A stretch of DNA of 64,000 nt from Galbula dea (taxonomy: Eukaryota; Chordata; Aves; Piciformes; Galbulidae). The position numbers and the translations under genes were made by a program. This document shows positions 10,901 to 25,900 of the stretch, one piece after another. Location: assembly GCA_013399015.1 (NCBI GenBank), contig VWZX01004666.1, positions 958,857 through 1,022,856 of the forward strand, read 5' to 3'. Within the stretch, counting starts at the first letter, position 1. Every line of letters starts with the position of its first letter. The notes below the pieces were generated by a model that was not told where the DNA came from, searched no databases, and saw nothing but the letters and a program-made list of their open reading frames with translations.

Positions 10901-13900
10901 GACCTTTAGACTAAAGGTGAAGTGGATTCCAGAATTACAAATAGTGATGCTCATTTAGAAACATGATAACTTGGATATCTCCACTGATAGCTCTTCATGG
11001 AGAAGCCAGCTAATTTCTCCTATGTAAAGACAGATAGTTAATTAAAAATACTGACATGTATGGAGAAGAAAGAGGATACCATAATTTGTGTGCATTACAG
11101 GCCTACTGTGAAAACCTAAATAATTTACCACTTGAGCACCAGTTTATCTTTAGAAAGATATTTATGCTGTTCTTTTCATTCAATTACCTTGAAAAGCCTC
11201 TTCACATCATAGTAATCATGTCACCATTTCCATGAGCCCATTCATAGAGGTATTTGGGTTAGTAGGTCACTGAAGCAGATTGAAAGGTGGTAGCTGTAGA
11301 ATCCTTTTTCAAATGCCATGACAACTAATACTGATTATAATATTGAAATTGTTAATTATACGTATTCCCAGAGGCTAGGAATGTGCTTTCATTGAAAGGT
11401 AATCTGAAAGTAATTTGGCACATTGAAAATAAAATGTGGCTAATATTTCTTGGTAAGCAGGGACCATTTACTGTAAGCACACTTGCTGAGTTCCTATTTT
11501 TGTGTGGAAGGTGGTGTAGGAGAGGAGATGATGAAGATTTGAGGGACTTCTTGCATGTCTTAAGGTGTCCTGAGAATCTGTCATCCTGAGAATATTGCAT
11601 TGGTGCTGGAAAGTCTTAAAGGGAGGGATTTCCCCCTCCATTTGGGCACTTCTTATGGTTCTATTACCATTGCAAGCATAGTTTTCACGTTTCCCTACTA
11701 GAGGCAAGAGTTAATAGCTTATTAAAGGTGTTACATAGCATATCTTTGACAAGATTTCATATTTTTCCAGTCAGTGGATAAGTTCGTGCCTTTGTGAGGC
11801 AGCCATTAGATGAGTCCTTTCTTTTAACTACTATGAGAACTGGAATAAAAAGCCTGGGGAAGTACCTAACATTTTACTCATCCCTCATCTTTCAGATGAA
11901 AGGAAATGACATGCTCACTGGCTGAATTGATATCTACTAATTAAGCCTGTTTTTTGAGAGTTGACTACATAATGTTCGGTTGTAAAAACAGCTGCTTGAA
12001 GAGGAAGCCACAGCCCTAATGTATGCATTACATGTTGTTTGGTCTATCAGAGTAGTCATCTACTGGTCCTCTATGTCTAACTGGTTGAGCAGGTCTTTGT
12101 TCTGCAGTAGTGGTTATACTTTCAAAAGATAATTCATTAAAGCTGAAATTCTTAACAGATATTTCAAAACTAGAACAGGATACGTTAGCCCTTGAGTTAT
12201 TGTGTAGAAAATATTTCATATTTTAGCTGTCACAGGAAACAGTTTGTAAAGACCAGAACTCTGAAACTGAGTCACCTCTGGTTTTACTATTTTTTTTTTT
12301 TTTAGAGATCAGGTTGGTTGTATGAGCCAATATCAAATTGCTGTATCAACTCAGACACAGCAGGCCTAATGTCTCATCTGCAGTAGTGGCTGGTCCTAAG
12401 GAAAGCCAAAAGTCACAGTTGGAATGAATTTGCCTTATGCTATTTTCTGGAACTGGGGTCTTTAAGAGATTGATCATAGGTTTGTTGTAAGACTTTAGAA
12501 ATAAACTGTGTCAGCTTGAGTTAGTCTTGTGTTTTTCAACTGCCTGAGTTTTGCAGAGACATCTGAGTAGTTGCATGTGACATGTGAGTTTGCTGTATAG
12601 AAGCTGTGCTTACTTTTCCTCAGTATGTCACATATATTCATAGGTACACTAATTCTGTTCTATATACTTTATTGAAATTTCTGCTATTTCTTATGATACA
12701 GAAGTCCATTTTTTCTGAACTCCAGAAATCTTAACCTCTTCTGGTTTGCACTCCAGTAAAGGTCACCAAAAAGCTAATGTCAGCACTGTGGGTACATGAG
12801 GTTGATTTGACCTTTAATTAAAGTGGATTTGAAGAGCAGTCTGCTGTAAAAAATTATATTTAAGTTTCTTTAAATTTTTGGAGACTACCATCTGGTCCTG
12901 CTCACTTGTTCTGTGACTCTGCTGACAGGATGAGAGAGTTCTCTGTAAAGAGCAGCTTTGCTGTAGGATGGTCCCTAAATTCTTCTGTTGTGAATTTATG
13001 AATGCACAGAATTTATCTAGCTTGTCTGATTTACCCTTTTCTTCTTTGAATACTTCTTTAGTATCTTCTTCCTTTGGTCCCACTAAGTCACTAGAAGGAT
13101 TCATTGTCCTGATGCCTTCAAAAGGTTATAAAATTTTTATGTCTTCAGAGAAATGTGTGGGTTGATGGGTTTTTTTGGGTGGTTTGTGGGTTTTGTTCCC
13201 CCCCCAAAGGCTTTGGCCTGCATTATGGTACAACCTGTGCTTTGCTGGGATTTGAGTGTTCTTCTGTTTCCCTGTTTTGGATACCATTTCCAGATTTTGA
13301 AGAATGTCTGTTCCTTGTGATCCTGTTCCTTACCAAAAGATGTGTTTGTGGAATGTTGAGTGAAATATTTTTTGTATGGATTAGTACTCTTCTGTGTGCT
13401 TACCTGGAAGGTGGCTTTTATTTATTCTTCAGTTGTTTTAAAGGTTCTACAGCTTTTGAGTCAATGAAGACAAAGGAGATGACTGCAAATACCCTGTAAG
13501 CAAAAGTGTTTGTCTGACCCCTGTGGTTCTTTTCTGGTTTCCATCAGTGTTTTTTCTTATGTGATAATGTATAAGATACTGTAAGAGCAACATGTCTGTG
13601 ATTCAGAAATCTTGGATTTTTTTTTTTTTTACCTTCACAGAGATACTTTCATGAAAGTGCTGTTCAAGCACAAAAAATTTGGGATACCTAACTAAAGCTT
13701 TGTGGTGGTGTTGGGTAAAGGCTGTCTTCATTTCTTAGGAAAGACAAATGGGTTTAGTTGCCCAGAGTACTAATTAATGGGTACAGACTTCTGTTTTGGT
13801 TTGGTTTTTAATTCAGTTTGACCACTGCTCTTTGTTTGTAGTGCATGTGGCTTAAACTCTAGAGTGTTAGTGTGAGGCCTGGGAGGCTACAGTTCATGTC

Positions 13901-16900
13901 TTGGCTCAGCTCATAGGCTTCCTAGGGGGTGTGTCTTCATGGTATTCTGGAAGCAGAACTTGCTCCAGAGTCTTGAGAGTGTGCAGAGTCTGCTGGAAAC
14001 CATTTGAAAGTGGTTAGTGTGGTGCCAAACAGTTAGCTAGTTCTGCTAAGAAGTGGTTAGAGCTTCATGCTACCAGTTCAGACTTTGTACCGTGCTTGCT
14101 TTTATTCAGAAGGCTTGCAGTCATCTCAGAGCATGGGCAAAGTTCACTCATGTCTGCTTGGTAACTAGTAGGTAGAAATGTCTTCTGTGACCTTCAGAAA
14201 TACATTTTTTTCCCCTTGTTTTACCCTCCACTCCTCCAGTAGAAAGGGATTAATGCTTCCTTACTTCAGAGTTTTGCTTAAGGTGGTGCTCAAAATAATA
14301 GAATGATGAAGCTTGTAAATAGTTGGTGTGGAAGTTGAAATGGATTGGGCAAATCTTTAGCCTGGCATATTTGCCTAAACCTTTTGTCGCTTTCTGATAC
14401 CGGTAAGTGTATTGGCTTGTTTTTATTAAGTGAACAAAAACTGCTTGGTCTTTACCAGATGATCTCCTGAGTTATGTAAGAACAGAGAAGCATTCTTACC
14501 TCTTCATTTAGATGCTTGCAGTAGGTGACCTTTCAGTTTGTGTCCCAGTCCGTACGCCTGGATGGTTTTTTATAAGTGTTTTTCTAAACCAGAAAGAAGT
14601 AAAAGTTGATTTAATAACCATGGATGAGTCATAATAAGAACAGCCTCATTACATCAGTAGGGTTGTGCAAGGTTAGATTGATAAGAGATGCCACAGAGGG
14701 GTATCTGTGTAGCTGGTTGTTGCAGGCTGCGGAGGCAGTCCTGAGCCAGGTGGGATTCTGGGATGAGAAGAGCCAAGGTACCAAAAAAATCTCTGTTGCG
14801 TCTGAATGTGCTGAATCTCTTGATAGTCCAGAGGAGAGTTACATATGAATCCTAAATCTGATGTTACAGTACTAAAGCCTTTACTTGCTTGGCTGAGCAT
14901 ATTTGTTTAACTTTACCTGTTTTAAGGAGCAAGTGTTATGCTCTGTTTCAGGTGCTTTGAAGCAATTACCATTGCAACTCTGTGTGTGTGAGCTTTCAAG
15001 AAAATTTTCTGGGTTACTAGTATGTTGTAGGTGAGTTAATGTTCTAAAGCTTTCTTGGTTTGAGTAGACTTCTAACAGATACAGTCTGGAGATGCCTTTG
15101 GTTGCATTATACACTTTTAATTATATTTGATTACTGAACCACTGTTCTCAGAAGGGATGGGAAAAGGAAGCAAGATACTATGTTTCATTATAGAAATGGG
15201 AAACTTTAGCTTGAGTTCTTTAAAAATCCTACATCCAGTAACCAGATTTTTATTAGGAATGTTTTGAAATAGAGTTATGAATTTTTCTAGTAAAAATAGT
15301 AGCTACAGTTTGGGCTGAAGTAGGTGTTTTTTTGTGGTTTTGTTTGTTTGTTTTTAAGCTGCTGACCTGCAGAATTTGAGCATCCTTCTGAGCAGTTTAG
15401 TGGCCAGTGCTTAAAAAGAGTTTTCCGTGCTCCTAGTCTTTCTTACCTTTTGAAGACTTAAGTTACTGAAGGGATAGTGACTTGATTTAAAAAACGGTGG
15501 TAAATAATAAATGCTGTTGATTTCTCCTTGAAACCTCATATATCTTTATAGACTGGAGTTAGCTCTAGTTGCATTGCTGTATCTAATGATAAAAATTTAT
15601 TGGGTACTTTTGAAAGCAAGCATTTCCTTGGGGGCTATCTGTGCAGTTGCAGTGGATGGAGATATATTAGTGCTGGCTTCTTGGTGTTTTGTAGATGCTA
15701 ATGACAGAAAGCTCTTTTCTCCCTTTTCATCCCACATAGGAGAGCCTGTATCAGCTGTTTCAGTGCATGAGGACTATGCATCAGATTGAATCACAGTAGC
15801 TTAGTTTTACTCTGAGACAGATGGATGTGGTATTGGCAAGAGGGAAAAAGTCTGTAGTTGACAACTGGTGTGACTTTATCCTGAAGATCAGTTGTCTGAG
15901 TTTGTTGCTGTTCTGGATACATTGAGCTGTGACTCCAACTTTATCCATTTGGTTATGTGGACTGAGCGTGGTTACCTGTATTTGCATCTGCTTTAAATCA
16001 CTGCAGGATGCTGCAGATGAGGATCTTAACTGCAGAGTGCATGTGAAGATTAGGTAGGCAGAAAGTGAGTTTTTCTGATTTCCAGTGACTTTTACAGGAG
16101 GGAGTGGTGCACAGTGTAATTCAGAGCCATGTTTGCCTGATTTTAACGGGCCTGAACCTGTTGTGCAAAATGTTCTAAACTAAAGCCTGTTTTGGGTTAG
16201 CTTGGAGGTGGTCTGTGTTTGGAGAAAATATAGCTACTGTTGGTAATCAAAGGAAATACAGAATTGTTGAACAAAAATGTTGGGAGAGGCAGACTTCTAA
16301 GTTCTCCCTATCCAACTACTGGCTGTTAAGCTGAATGTATTCTTCAGGATACTTTTGACTGCTGCATTTTGTCATGGGGAGGAGGGGAATGGTGTCACAG
16401 GTGAGATAAGTTCTGCCTTGCTGCCAAATACCATTTGCTTCCAGCTTCTGTGCAACAACTGCCACCCGCTGTCTGTCAGGCCGACAGTAGCCCAACTCTG
16501 TATTTGAGTCAGCAACAGCTGTTTGTTGCTTTCCCAGTTTTTGCAGAAGTAACAGCCTGGCTTTCTGTGTTAGAAGTAGCAGTTGTCCCTTCCAGCTTCG
16601 CTGTGTAACAACTGCCTGGATCTGTACAGCAGGTGCTGGAGGAGCATTTTCAGGAGCAGCTGCTGCCAGATGGGGAAGTCAGTTGCTTTCCTGTGATGTG
16701 GAGGTAGTTGTGGGTGTCACAGAGGGTCTCAAAACTCAGATCCAGCTGGGGTCAGACCACCCTGCAAGGATTTTAGAGAGCAAGTCTGTCAAGCTGCATT
16801 ATAGCTTTCTTGAAACATCTCCTAGGTTTGTCTTGAAAGTCGTGAAGTCTGTCCTCCAAATTTTCTCCTACTGAATGCTTTCCTTGGTGACCACTTTGAT

Positions 16901-19900
16901 TCGTTTATGTAACAGTGCTTAAGCTTACAGTGCCAGTTAAGAAGGACCCCAATAGTTAGCTGTGAACCTTTCCAAGGGTGAGCTCTCCATCACTAAGATG
17001 ATGGTTAATCTGTGAAGATACCCAAAAAAATTGTGGAGACACTCTGGGATTTTATTATATGCAAAACTAAATATGCCTGTCATGGAAAGGCAGGATAATA
17101 AGGAAGTCGTTTTAACATTCAGTAACTTCATCTTCAGAATCTGATTTTATGCATTCAGTGCAAAGCAATAGTTTTCTCATCTTCACATTGATTTTCCTCT
17201 TGTGTGGTATGAAAAATACACAGAAGAGACTGCACAGTCTCTGGTGCTGGAGCTGCTATGAAGAGAAAAAAGGGTATCCTAGATTTAGAGGAAATGGCGA
17301 GGAGAAGGAGGAGAAGAAACTGAAACCATGGGTGTTGGACTAGATCTCCAGACATCCCTTCCAATCCCTGCCATTCTGTGATTGTGCAAACTTGTTCTGT
17401 ATTTTCTCTTTTCTTCCCCTTTGTCCTTCAAAAAATTACTTTTGTTTGTGTGTGTGGTTGTTTTTTGTTTAAATGTGTAAAAGTTTATAACTTAGTGAGT
17501 TTTTACCTTTACTGTGGATGTTTGTTTCTTTCAGTTTGACTTAAGAGGTTCTGGTTGTTGTTTGAATCAAGAGTTAGTAGTATTATGGTAGGGATCTTCT
17601 TCTAAAATACTTGATGCCTTTTATTAAGTCACTCATGAAAATAAAGCTGAGTAAAATCTGTGAATCAAAAAAAATTCTCCTCAACTAGTATTACTTGTGT
17701 GGTAATAAAGATGTGTTTTTGCATCTTTGAAGCTCAGCTACTTCACTATATTCACTATATTTTGAAGGGTTTTTTCCTATTGTTTCTGTGCCAATTTAAC
17801 ATGATTTTTTTTTACCCTATTCAGTTAATTTGTTTGTTTGTTTCTTGCTTGGGTAGAATGAAAAGCATAAAAATGAGCAAAAAAACCCCTTTATGTATTG
17901 TAAATAAGTAAACCCTGTGACTTTTATTTTGCCTTCCTAGTGCTATGGTGCAGAGGTATGCAGTGAACTCATACCAGTTAAATTCTTCCAAATTTCATGA
18001 AAATCCAACTAGGTAACATGGAAAGAAGTCCATCCAAAGAAGCTGTTATAAATATTCCAGCTACAGGGAGAGCTTAAATCGGGCATTTAGGGATGAGAGA
18101 CAAACCCCCGAGGAACCAGAGTTGAATTTTGTTGCTCACAGAACACGCTTGTTTCCTCTATGTGTTTCTCTACAGAAGACAAAGGCAGAAGAAGGTCAGG
18201 TTCTTCTGGGACTAATCTGCTGCTAGAGAGTCTTTGATGTCATGGTACCTGTGTTTTGTTTGGGATGGGTGTGTGGTTTGTTTGTGTGGGGCAGCTTTTT
18301 ATGTTGTTGATTTTTTTGTTTGTTTTGTTAGTGATGGATTGTGACTTGAGGCAGGGGTTTGTATGTGGTAGTGCTAGTGTCTGAATGTTGAAACATTATT
18401 CTGAAGAATCCTAGTTTGCTGTGACATTAACAGGGTGTTGAGGAGGATACTGGAATGTCTGTTTTGTAATTAAGTTGGTCAGTAGTACTCAATTCATTTT
18501 TGTCATTCAGAAATGTTTTTGCTTTTTGACAACTAGCAGAACCAGTCCATCTGGAAAGTTAAATGTTAGTTTTAGAACTCCTCAAAATCAAATGGTAAAA
18601 GTGATTGTAAAAATAATTCAAGGATTTTCAACAAAACTTCTTTCGTTAGGTATTGAGAATTCTGATGTGTTTGATATTTGGTTAGTGTTTGCTCCTGTCC
18701 CTTTCTGTTACCCAGTGACTGACTCCACATTGCTGAGAGCAAGAGCAGGTTCCTATTGTAGATTGTAAATCACCAACAAGATGATTTAGGAAGGATGCAG
18801 ACATACAATTGAATTAGTTGCTTAATTACTCATCCTCCATTGTGATGAGGTAACTCATTTCACTGGATGCTCAGGCAGAAGGATAAGCTAATTTTGTTTT
18901 ATTATTTTCCCAAAATGAAAGTATGCCAAAGTGAGCAGAATTGATTGTGGTTAGTATGGGCTAGGAGTGTGCCTATCGACAGTTGCAAGTCAGCTGAGCT
19001 GAAAGGGTGATATGAAGAGAGGGCAACTAAATCTGGTATATAAGCCCTGAATTCTAAGTACCCTCTTCTCAACTTCATCTGCACAGCCCAGGGTAGAAAA
19101 AAAGCACGTTGTTGGTCAGGTTCTTATTGTAGGTTGGAACACAACTTCTTAGAAAGGTCATGCAGAGTTTGCAGGGATGATAAATGAGAAATAGTAACTC
19201 TTTATTTATGTAATGACCAGATTTTAAATTAGAATTTACTTAACTGTAAACAGAACCTTAGACTGTCACTTCTGCAAAACATTTTCTTAAACTAAGACTA
19301 CTTTGCAGCAGAGCTGTTGACATCAGTTTCAGTGGCAGGTTTATGGTAGTATGAGCTCTTCCATGATTTCAGAAATGTCAAGCTCAAGCCCTGCACTCCT
19401 TAAGGTTACCTGATATAAGTGTATACAATCTTTGCATTTGCTAGGAAATGTGTTGTCTCATTGTTAACTTCATAACTGCAAGAAGTAACAGAAGAGAAGG
19501 CCAAATGGTGTTTCTGAAGAGCAAACAAAAAAAATAATTTGGCACTCCTGATGCAAAAAATGGGTGAAATTCACTATTAACACAGCATGTTGTGAGCAAT
19601 GGAAGGAATTTTCTCTTGTTCCAGAGAGAATCGGTCTGGCCCTGAAAGCATTGTAGATGAACAGAAACCTCTGCTTCCCCTCTGCAGGCAAAAACATCTC
19701 TAAAACGTCTTCATGTGATCCTTGTGGTCCTCCAGACTGGACCATTCACTGCATGTGAATGTTGATAACCATCGGATTCTTCAGAATTGAGCTTGGGAAG
19801 AGAATTTGCTTTGAATTTCTCTGCAATTTCTTTTCTACTTTTTATTTCCTTGTTGTTGTAAATTGGGAGAAAAGTCAGAGCATGGAAAATGTATGACCTG

Positions 19901-22900
19901 GTGGCTCTGTGTCTTGGGAGGAAAAGAAGTGTCTGTTTTTGTGCCTAGCCTCCTTTTTCTCTTATCACATGAAGGAAAAACAGGCCTATGTATCTCTGGA
20001 ATCAGGAAAACTGATCTGTTTGCTGCTGCTGTCTAACTTTTGTGTTATTACTGTTAAAAGGTTGGATTTTTTTAGTGTAGCTTATATAAACTTTACATAA
20101 ACTTCTCTTTATATAACTGTGTGGTAGAGCAGAAGGAACATGATTGTGTTTCAGATCTTGTGAAAGTCTGAATTCGTCTTGTGTGCTTGAGTGCAGAGCC
20201 TAGTGTTGATTAGGATGAAAGATAAATTACGGAAAGAAACTTAACTAGTTGTTTCCTTTTTTTTTCCCTCTGGTGAAATATATCTGATATCCTTCTATGT
20301 GAATAGTAGCAAATCTGTGGCAGAATGAATAGCAGTGCTCTGCCTGCAGAAATTGAATAGTTGAAAAAGGACATAGGGTGCTGCATCAAGGTTTTTACTG
20401 AGTAGAGATGCTCTCATGTCTTGGGAATGAAGCTCAGTTTATAGTACCATTTTGCGGGATGTTATCACTACTTTAAAATACTATTCTATTAGGTTCTTAG
20501 ACTAGGTAAAGCCAGAATACAGGGCTACAACAACAGCCAAGTGTTTGTCTGAAAGGAAAACATTGCAAATGTTTCATTATGTAGTCTTCATTTTAAATAG
20601 TTTCGCAAGGGGTGCTTATTTTTATATATGCAGTATTAAGTTGGCACTGTGATCCAAAATTCATACTTGCCACCTTCTTTTCTTCTTAAAACTGCACTGG
20701 GCAACATCTAGGGTGATTAGGAGCATGTATGCATTCAGCCACCTCAAACAATATTTTAAGTGTTTTTGTGCTCACTTTTAAGGTAATATGAGTGTTTCAT
20801 AGTTTTGAACATAGGATTCTCAAAGCACTTTTATGGGACAGCACTCTTGTCCTAATTTTACAAATAACTACTTCATCTTGCTTCCCTAGGTAGCTTGCTC
20901 AAGGTTACATAAGAATCCTCTGGTGGAACAGAAGATTATATCCAAATGTTTCATGTTTAAAACTTGAAATCTGATTTGTGGACTACTCTCTCCTAACAGA
21001 AATGAAAGGCTTGTACCTTTCCTGTCATTCTGCTGAAATGTAATTAAATTATAAGTGTTAATACTCTGATTTTGATCAATGCTTTTAATTCTGTTTATGG
21101 CTTCTTTTTGTTTCTAGGCCTGTACTGGTATTGAAAATATTGATGAAGCTATAACGTTGCTTGAACAAAATAACTGGGATTTAGTGGTAAGTATTCTAAG
21201 AAAATTACTTCATAGATCAACTTCATGTAACAGTGATGTGCTGTCTTGCTGAGACAGATGTTATCTTTCTTTCCAGTTTGAGTGTGTCTTTTGTGGCTGG
21301 GGCAAGCAGGTTGTATGCAGACTATTGCTGATCTGTTAAAGGCTCATTGTCAAGTTAACGTGATCTTGAGTTGTATATAGCCTGCTATACTCTCTCTGTG
21401 CCTTTTTGATTTGTTTCTTTTCCTTTAAATCAGAGTTTCATATTATGTTTTGTCTCCTGTTTGATTAGTTATATGCATAATTTTGTAAGTAGTAGTATTA
21501 AGGGTAGTAGTGTTAAGGGTAGCATTTTTAGAAGATGTGTACGCACACAAGATTCTTGAGGATGTAGGTGCCTGTGGAAGAAGTGAAAGGTAAACCAATT
21601 TACATAGTGTTTCATATACTTCTGATTTTACGATAAGATAGTTGCTCTTCTGTTGTTAGATGTGATGCAGGAATGAGTCAGAGATAAAGACCATAGGTTA
21701 TTTAGATTTGGTGTTATTCAGATGCAGTTAAACACAAACAAAAATACAAACAAATTGATCCTAAAACACCCTATCATCTAGTTTGTAACAAGGTTCAATA
21801 TGCATACAAATAGGAAGAAACCAGTAAAAGAAGCAAAACACTCATAGGTATTTTAAGACTCTGCATAGGAATATGAGGATAAATGAAGTAAGTATTAATC
21901 CATTTTTTTAAGGTTTTGAGGTGTAAAATAGAACAAACTTAATTAAAAAGGAAATAATCTTCCTTTAAACTGTAATCCTTTTGATTTCTTCCCCCACTTG
22001 TCCCCTTTTTTCATTTGCAAATAAGTGACCTTTGGACCAGTCCAAATTATCAGGAAATTATTTCAAAACATAAATAAATTTATTTGCCAGAACTGACTAT
22101 AGATGCAGTTCCTGGTGTCTGCCACATGTGTTCCCAGCATATTGTTGAGAGTGGTCTCTGTTTTAATAATTACAAAATCAGTATCAGAGAGATGAGGATG
22201 GGCTTTTAAACTGAGTTTTTTTTAGAATGAATATTCTGTTTCTTTTAAGACATGAAGATTAAAATGACATGTAATATTGTAACCAAATGTAAGCAAATAC
22301 TATGTGCTCCAAACACTTGAAAGTAAATGTTTAAAATGAATGTTGGCTGAAGTCTATGGAGTCTTTATTTTGCAACGTGTCATGGTGCAAGCAAGAGTGA
22401 GACACCAGGAACCAAAAGGGTGTGAATATTGTCAGTGTCTTCTAGCAGAAAAAACCAAATGTATGTTGACAGAGTGATGTAGTTAAAAACATCTTTTGTC
22501 ATCGTAGCTAGTTGTGAGTTAGTGTGGATTATTTTCAAAATAAAAGTGTTTAAGGGAAGGCAAGGATTAGCCTTCTGCGTTCTGTCCAGATTGTAAAGTC
22601 CTCAATACAATCCATTAAATCAGCTGGATATGTTTTGGGAGGATTTGTAAATTGTAAAATGTGTGCTTTACTATAAATGCTCACAGGTCAGGTTGAGTGA
22701 GAGAATTGTGATGAAAAATGGTAAGAATGACTAAGGGGATTTGTTCTCATTTTTTTCTTTTCTTTTGAGACCCCAGAATGAGTAGAAAGGAAGAGTGAAG
22801 TATTTAAAGATATGAGAATGGCTACAAGAATAAATTTAAGTTTTATTAGTGATGATTAAATGATCTAGATGTAGAATAAGATGGGAAACAAAGTAGTGAC

Positions 22901-25900
22901 CCAAAAATGCAAGCTTAAAAAAGGCACAGGTTGCTTTCTTGCTCTTCATTCAGACTATCAGTGTCTTAATTCCATTTTCCTGTTTGGGGAGGAAAGTCAT
23001 GCACTGTCAGAGGCTGTGCTAGGGACCCAGGCTGAAGATTCCCTTTGGGCAGTGTTGCTTCTTGAACTCAACGCAAGGGCATTGTTACTTCTCTGGGACT
23101 TCAGCCAGAACAACCAAGAGCAAGTAGTCCCAGTGAGTTGGAAAGCCGAGGGATCCCAAAACAGAAACAGTGAAATACTGACATAGGCTGACAGAGAGGC
23201 ATATCAGAATGGACAGACAGAGCAGAAGTTATATAGTTCACAGACCATGTTTCTAATGTCATGCTACAAGTACTGTGTTCTATTGTAAGCTTTCTGAGGA
23301 TTGGTGGGTGATGAAATGTTTCAGATGTTCTGTGAGACACAGGAGATCAGTGTAGATAATATAATGATTTCTTCGGGCCTTCATCTTTATGAAACTGCTC
23401 TGCAATAAATGAATCCAACTCTCTTATGCCTGCCAGGATTGCTGATACGTTATTCACTGAGTGTCATTTCTTTGAGCTCTAGTAATTTACAGTGATTTTT
23501 AGTAACTGAGGAAGCAGAAGTTAGAAATTCTGTCTATTGTAGAGTCTGATGGTTTCATAACTTGCCCATTTAAACTATGACCGGTTTTGGCATTTGAAGG
23601 TAAGAATGATAGTATAAATGTATCTTAAACTTTGTGTAAAACCAATAAAAGTATGAAAAATCCCAACTACATGCGTGTTGAAATGTTTCTGATGATGGTA
23701 GATATTTAAAGGAAATGACCCATTAATGCAAGAATCTATAATCTTCTTGACCTTATGCAATGTGGACCTTTGTATATATGAGGTTTTTATGTAGGTGATA
23801 GATCTTTGCTTTCCTGAAATCAAACACTTGCATTTGCATATGAAACATAGTCTCCTGTACCTTTTACAGATTTAATGAAAAACTCAAATCCTTCATATAT
23901 AGTGTGACTTTATAGACTGTACTGGTAATTGGAATGGATTTTTTGAATGAAAATTAGCATTTACCACACTTCATTTTCTACTTTTTCAGTATGACCATTC
24001 TTGTTGTTACTTCTCTTCACTGGTTTTAAATAATTATTTCGTGTCTTTTCCGATAGACATTGTAATGTAGGTACTGCTTAACATCACTTTAAGAAGAAAA
24101 TAAATTTCATCAAAATAAAGGGAGGGAATTATCCCATATAAATGTGTGCATAATAATTTAAAAGATTGTATTTAATTTTTGAAATATAGTCTTAAGATGA
24201 CCTTTGTGCTTTTCTGCTGTACTTGGCTTTGTTACTCTGTATTTTGGTAGAGGCTTAAAGCACAGTATAACTTCAATAAAGCCAGCAGTTTAATGCACCT
24301 GGAAATGTGGTGACTTGAAGTTCCTGTTGTACACATTGAAAAGCATTTCTGTACTTTGGAAAGAGACATTGTGTATTTTGAACATCTGTTTTTATAAACC
24401 TTCCAACTCTCAATGGTGGTGTTTTCTTTTGAATGGATAATCTATACAGAAGATGAGGAGGTTTTGCATCTTGCTGTTTAAAACCTTTTAAAAATATTTA
24501 TTTGTCAGGTAGTTTTTTTTAAATGTAAGTACTCATTTTGTTTCTATATTTCTGTTGGAGGTGCCAGTTCAGATGGGATTCCTGGGCAGAAAATGAGCCA
24601 TTTGCTTTTGACTGTCATCCACAATCTGTTATTTGTACCCTTTATTGCTTTCTAACTACTAACTTAGTTCTTTTGTTATAATGTGTGGTAAATCTCAGTA
24701 CAAGTTGGTAAAAACTAACATACTAATGATATCTTTTGTCTCTCTTTCTGATTTGCCCTGCAAAAGCTTTGATGTGGTATCTCTTTGTATGTGTTTTTGA
24801 TCGATTTGAATCAGTCTGCTTCCAGAAACTAGGTGATTAATTTAAATCTGGCACATGGCTATTTCTTTTCCTTGAATGTGGGACAGTATTGTCATATGTT
24901 TAGCAGCTCTATTATTTCATTCCATCTGGCCTGTATTTTGGTGACTGGAGAACCAGGACTACACTTTATGGTGGTTGTGTTCATCACATTGGTCCCTTTT
25001 ATCTTGTATTGTTGACCTGCTGTTTTCTTTACTTCGGAGTTGCGTACTGAATATGGCACACGATGGAGAGCACTTACTGTGGGACTGGTAGGAAGTTCAT
25101 GGTGTGGTCCTTTCATTAGGACTAGAGCTGAGGGATTTTTACTGTTGGGCAACATGGGATTATCTGTGTATTAAGAGCATTTTCACTGAACAGTCACATC
25201 TGCCTGTGGGAATCAGAGGTTTGTATCCCATTTTTTTAAGGAAGCTTTTAAAGTTTTGTTTTAGACAGGTGTCCTCTTCTGGGTCTTGGTGTTCTGTCAA
25301 ACATGTTATTGTTAGCTCAGTTAGTTTATACTTGCTGTTACTGCACTAAGTTGCCTGGACAGCATTCAGAATCCTGCTGCCAGCAGGGCTAAAGAAGCAG
25401 AAAGCTCTGAGTTAGGTAACGAGATAGGTCATGTTGGTGGACAGGCATCCTGCTGGTGTGAGTGTCCTGTGGGCACGGTGCCTGTTTGCCAGGAAATACA
25501 GGAGTTGCAGGTTTCTTGTGTTTCCATCTGCAGCTTTAATCTCTTCTCATAGACACAAATTATATGTGAACTTTTTTTTTAAGGACGACTACAGAAATTG
25601 CTTTCGGAAGTCTTTATTTTCTGTTAAATTAGGGATCCCTACTTGCAAAAATAATCTGACTTCTCTTTTATATTTCCATCTTTTTGCAGCTCCCAAAGTG
25701 ACATTACTGAGGCCTTGAGTAAGCTTAGATGCATACTGTATATTTTATACAGCTGGGTGGCAACAAAGACGACTAACTAATTCTTAAAAACCCCAATGGT
25801 TGTTAAATTCATTTGGTTTATTTACTTTTGAATGCCTTCGTCTTGAGTACAACAGATGTTTCCTTTTTGTGTGTTTTCTGCTTTGGAGGCTATATGAAAC

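Larger units (their letters stand above)
4904..21117 (+). other. FAF1: FAF1 intron 1 (16.2 kb)
   Basis: Bounded by gtaaat and tctag. The first part (to about 5060) is still CG-rich; the rest is AT-rich and mostly unique sequence. It contains a long T tract with an ambiguous base (5060-5091), one clear CR1 copy (8625-9040), a weak CR1 tail (17331-17386), short tandem duplications (6772-6800, 10751-10809) and a dispersed near-repeat (16441/16592). No further gene was recognised; the short open frames look like chance. Confidence 0.9.
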
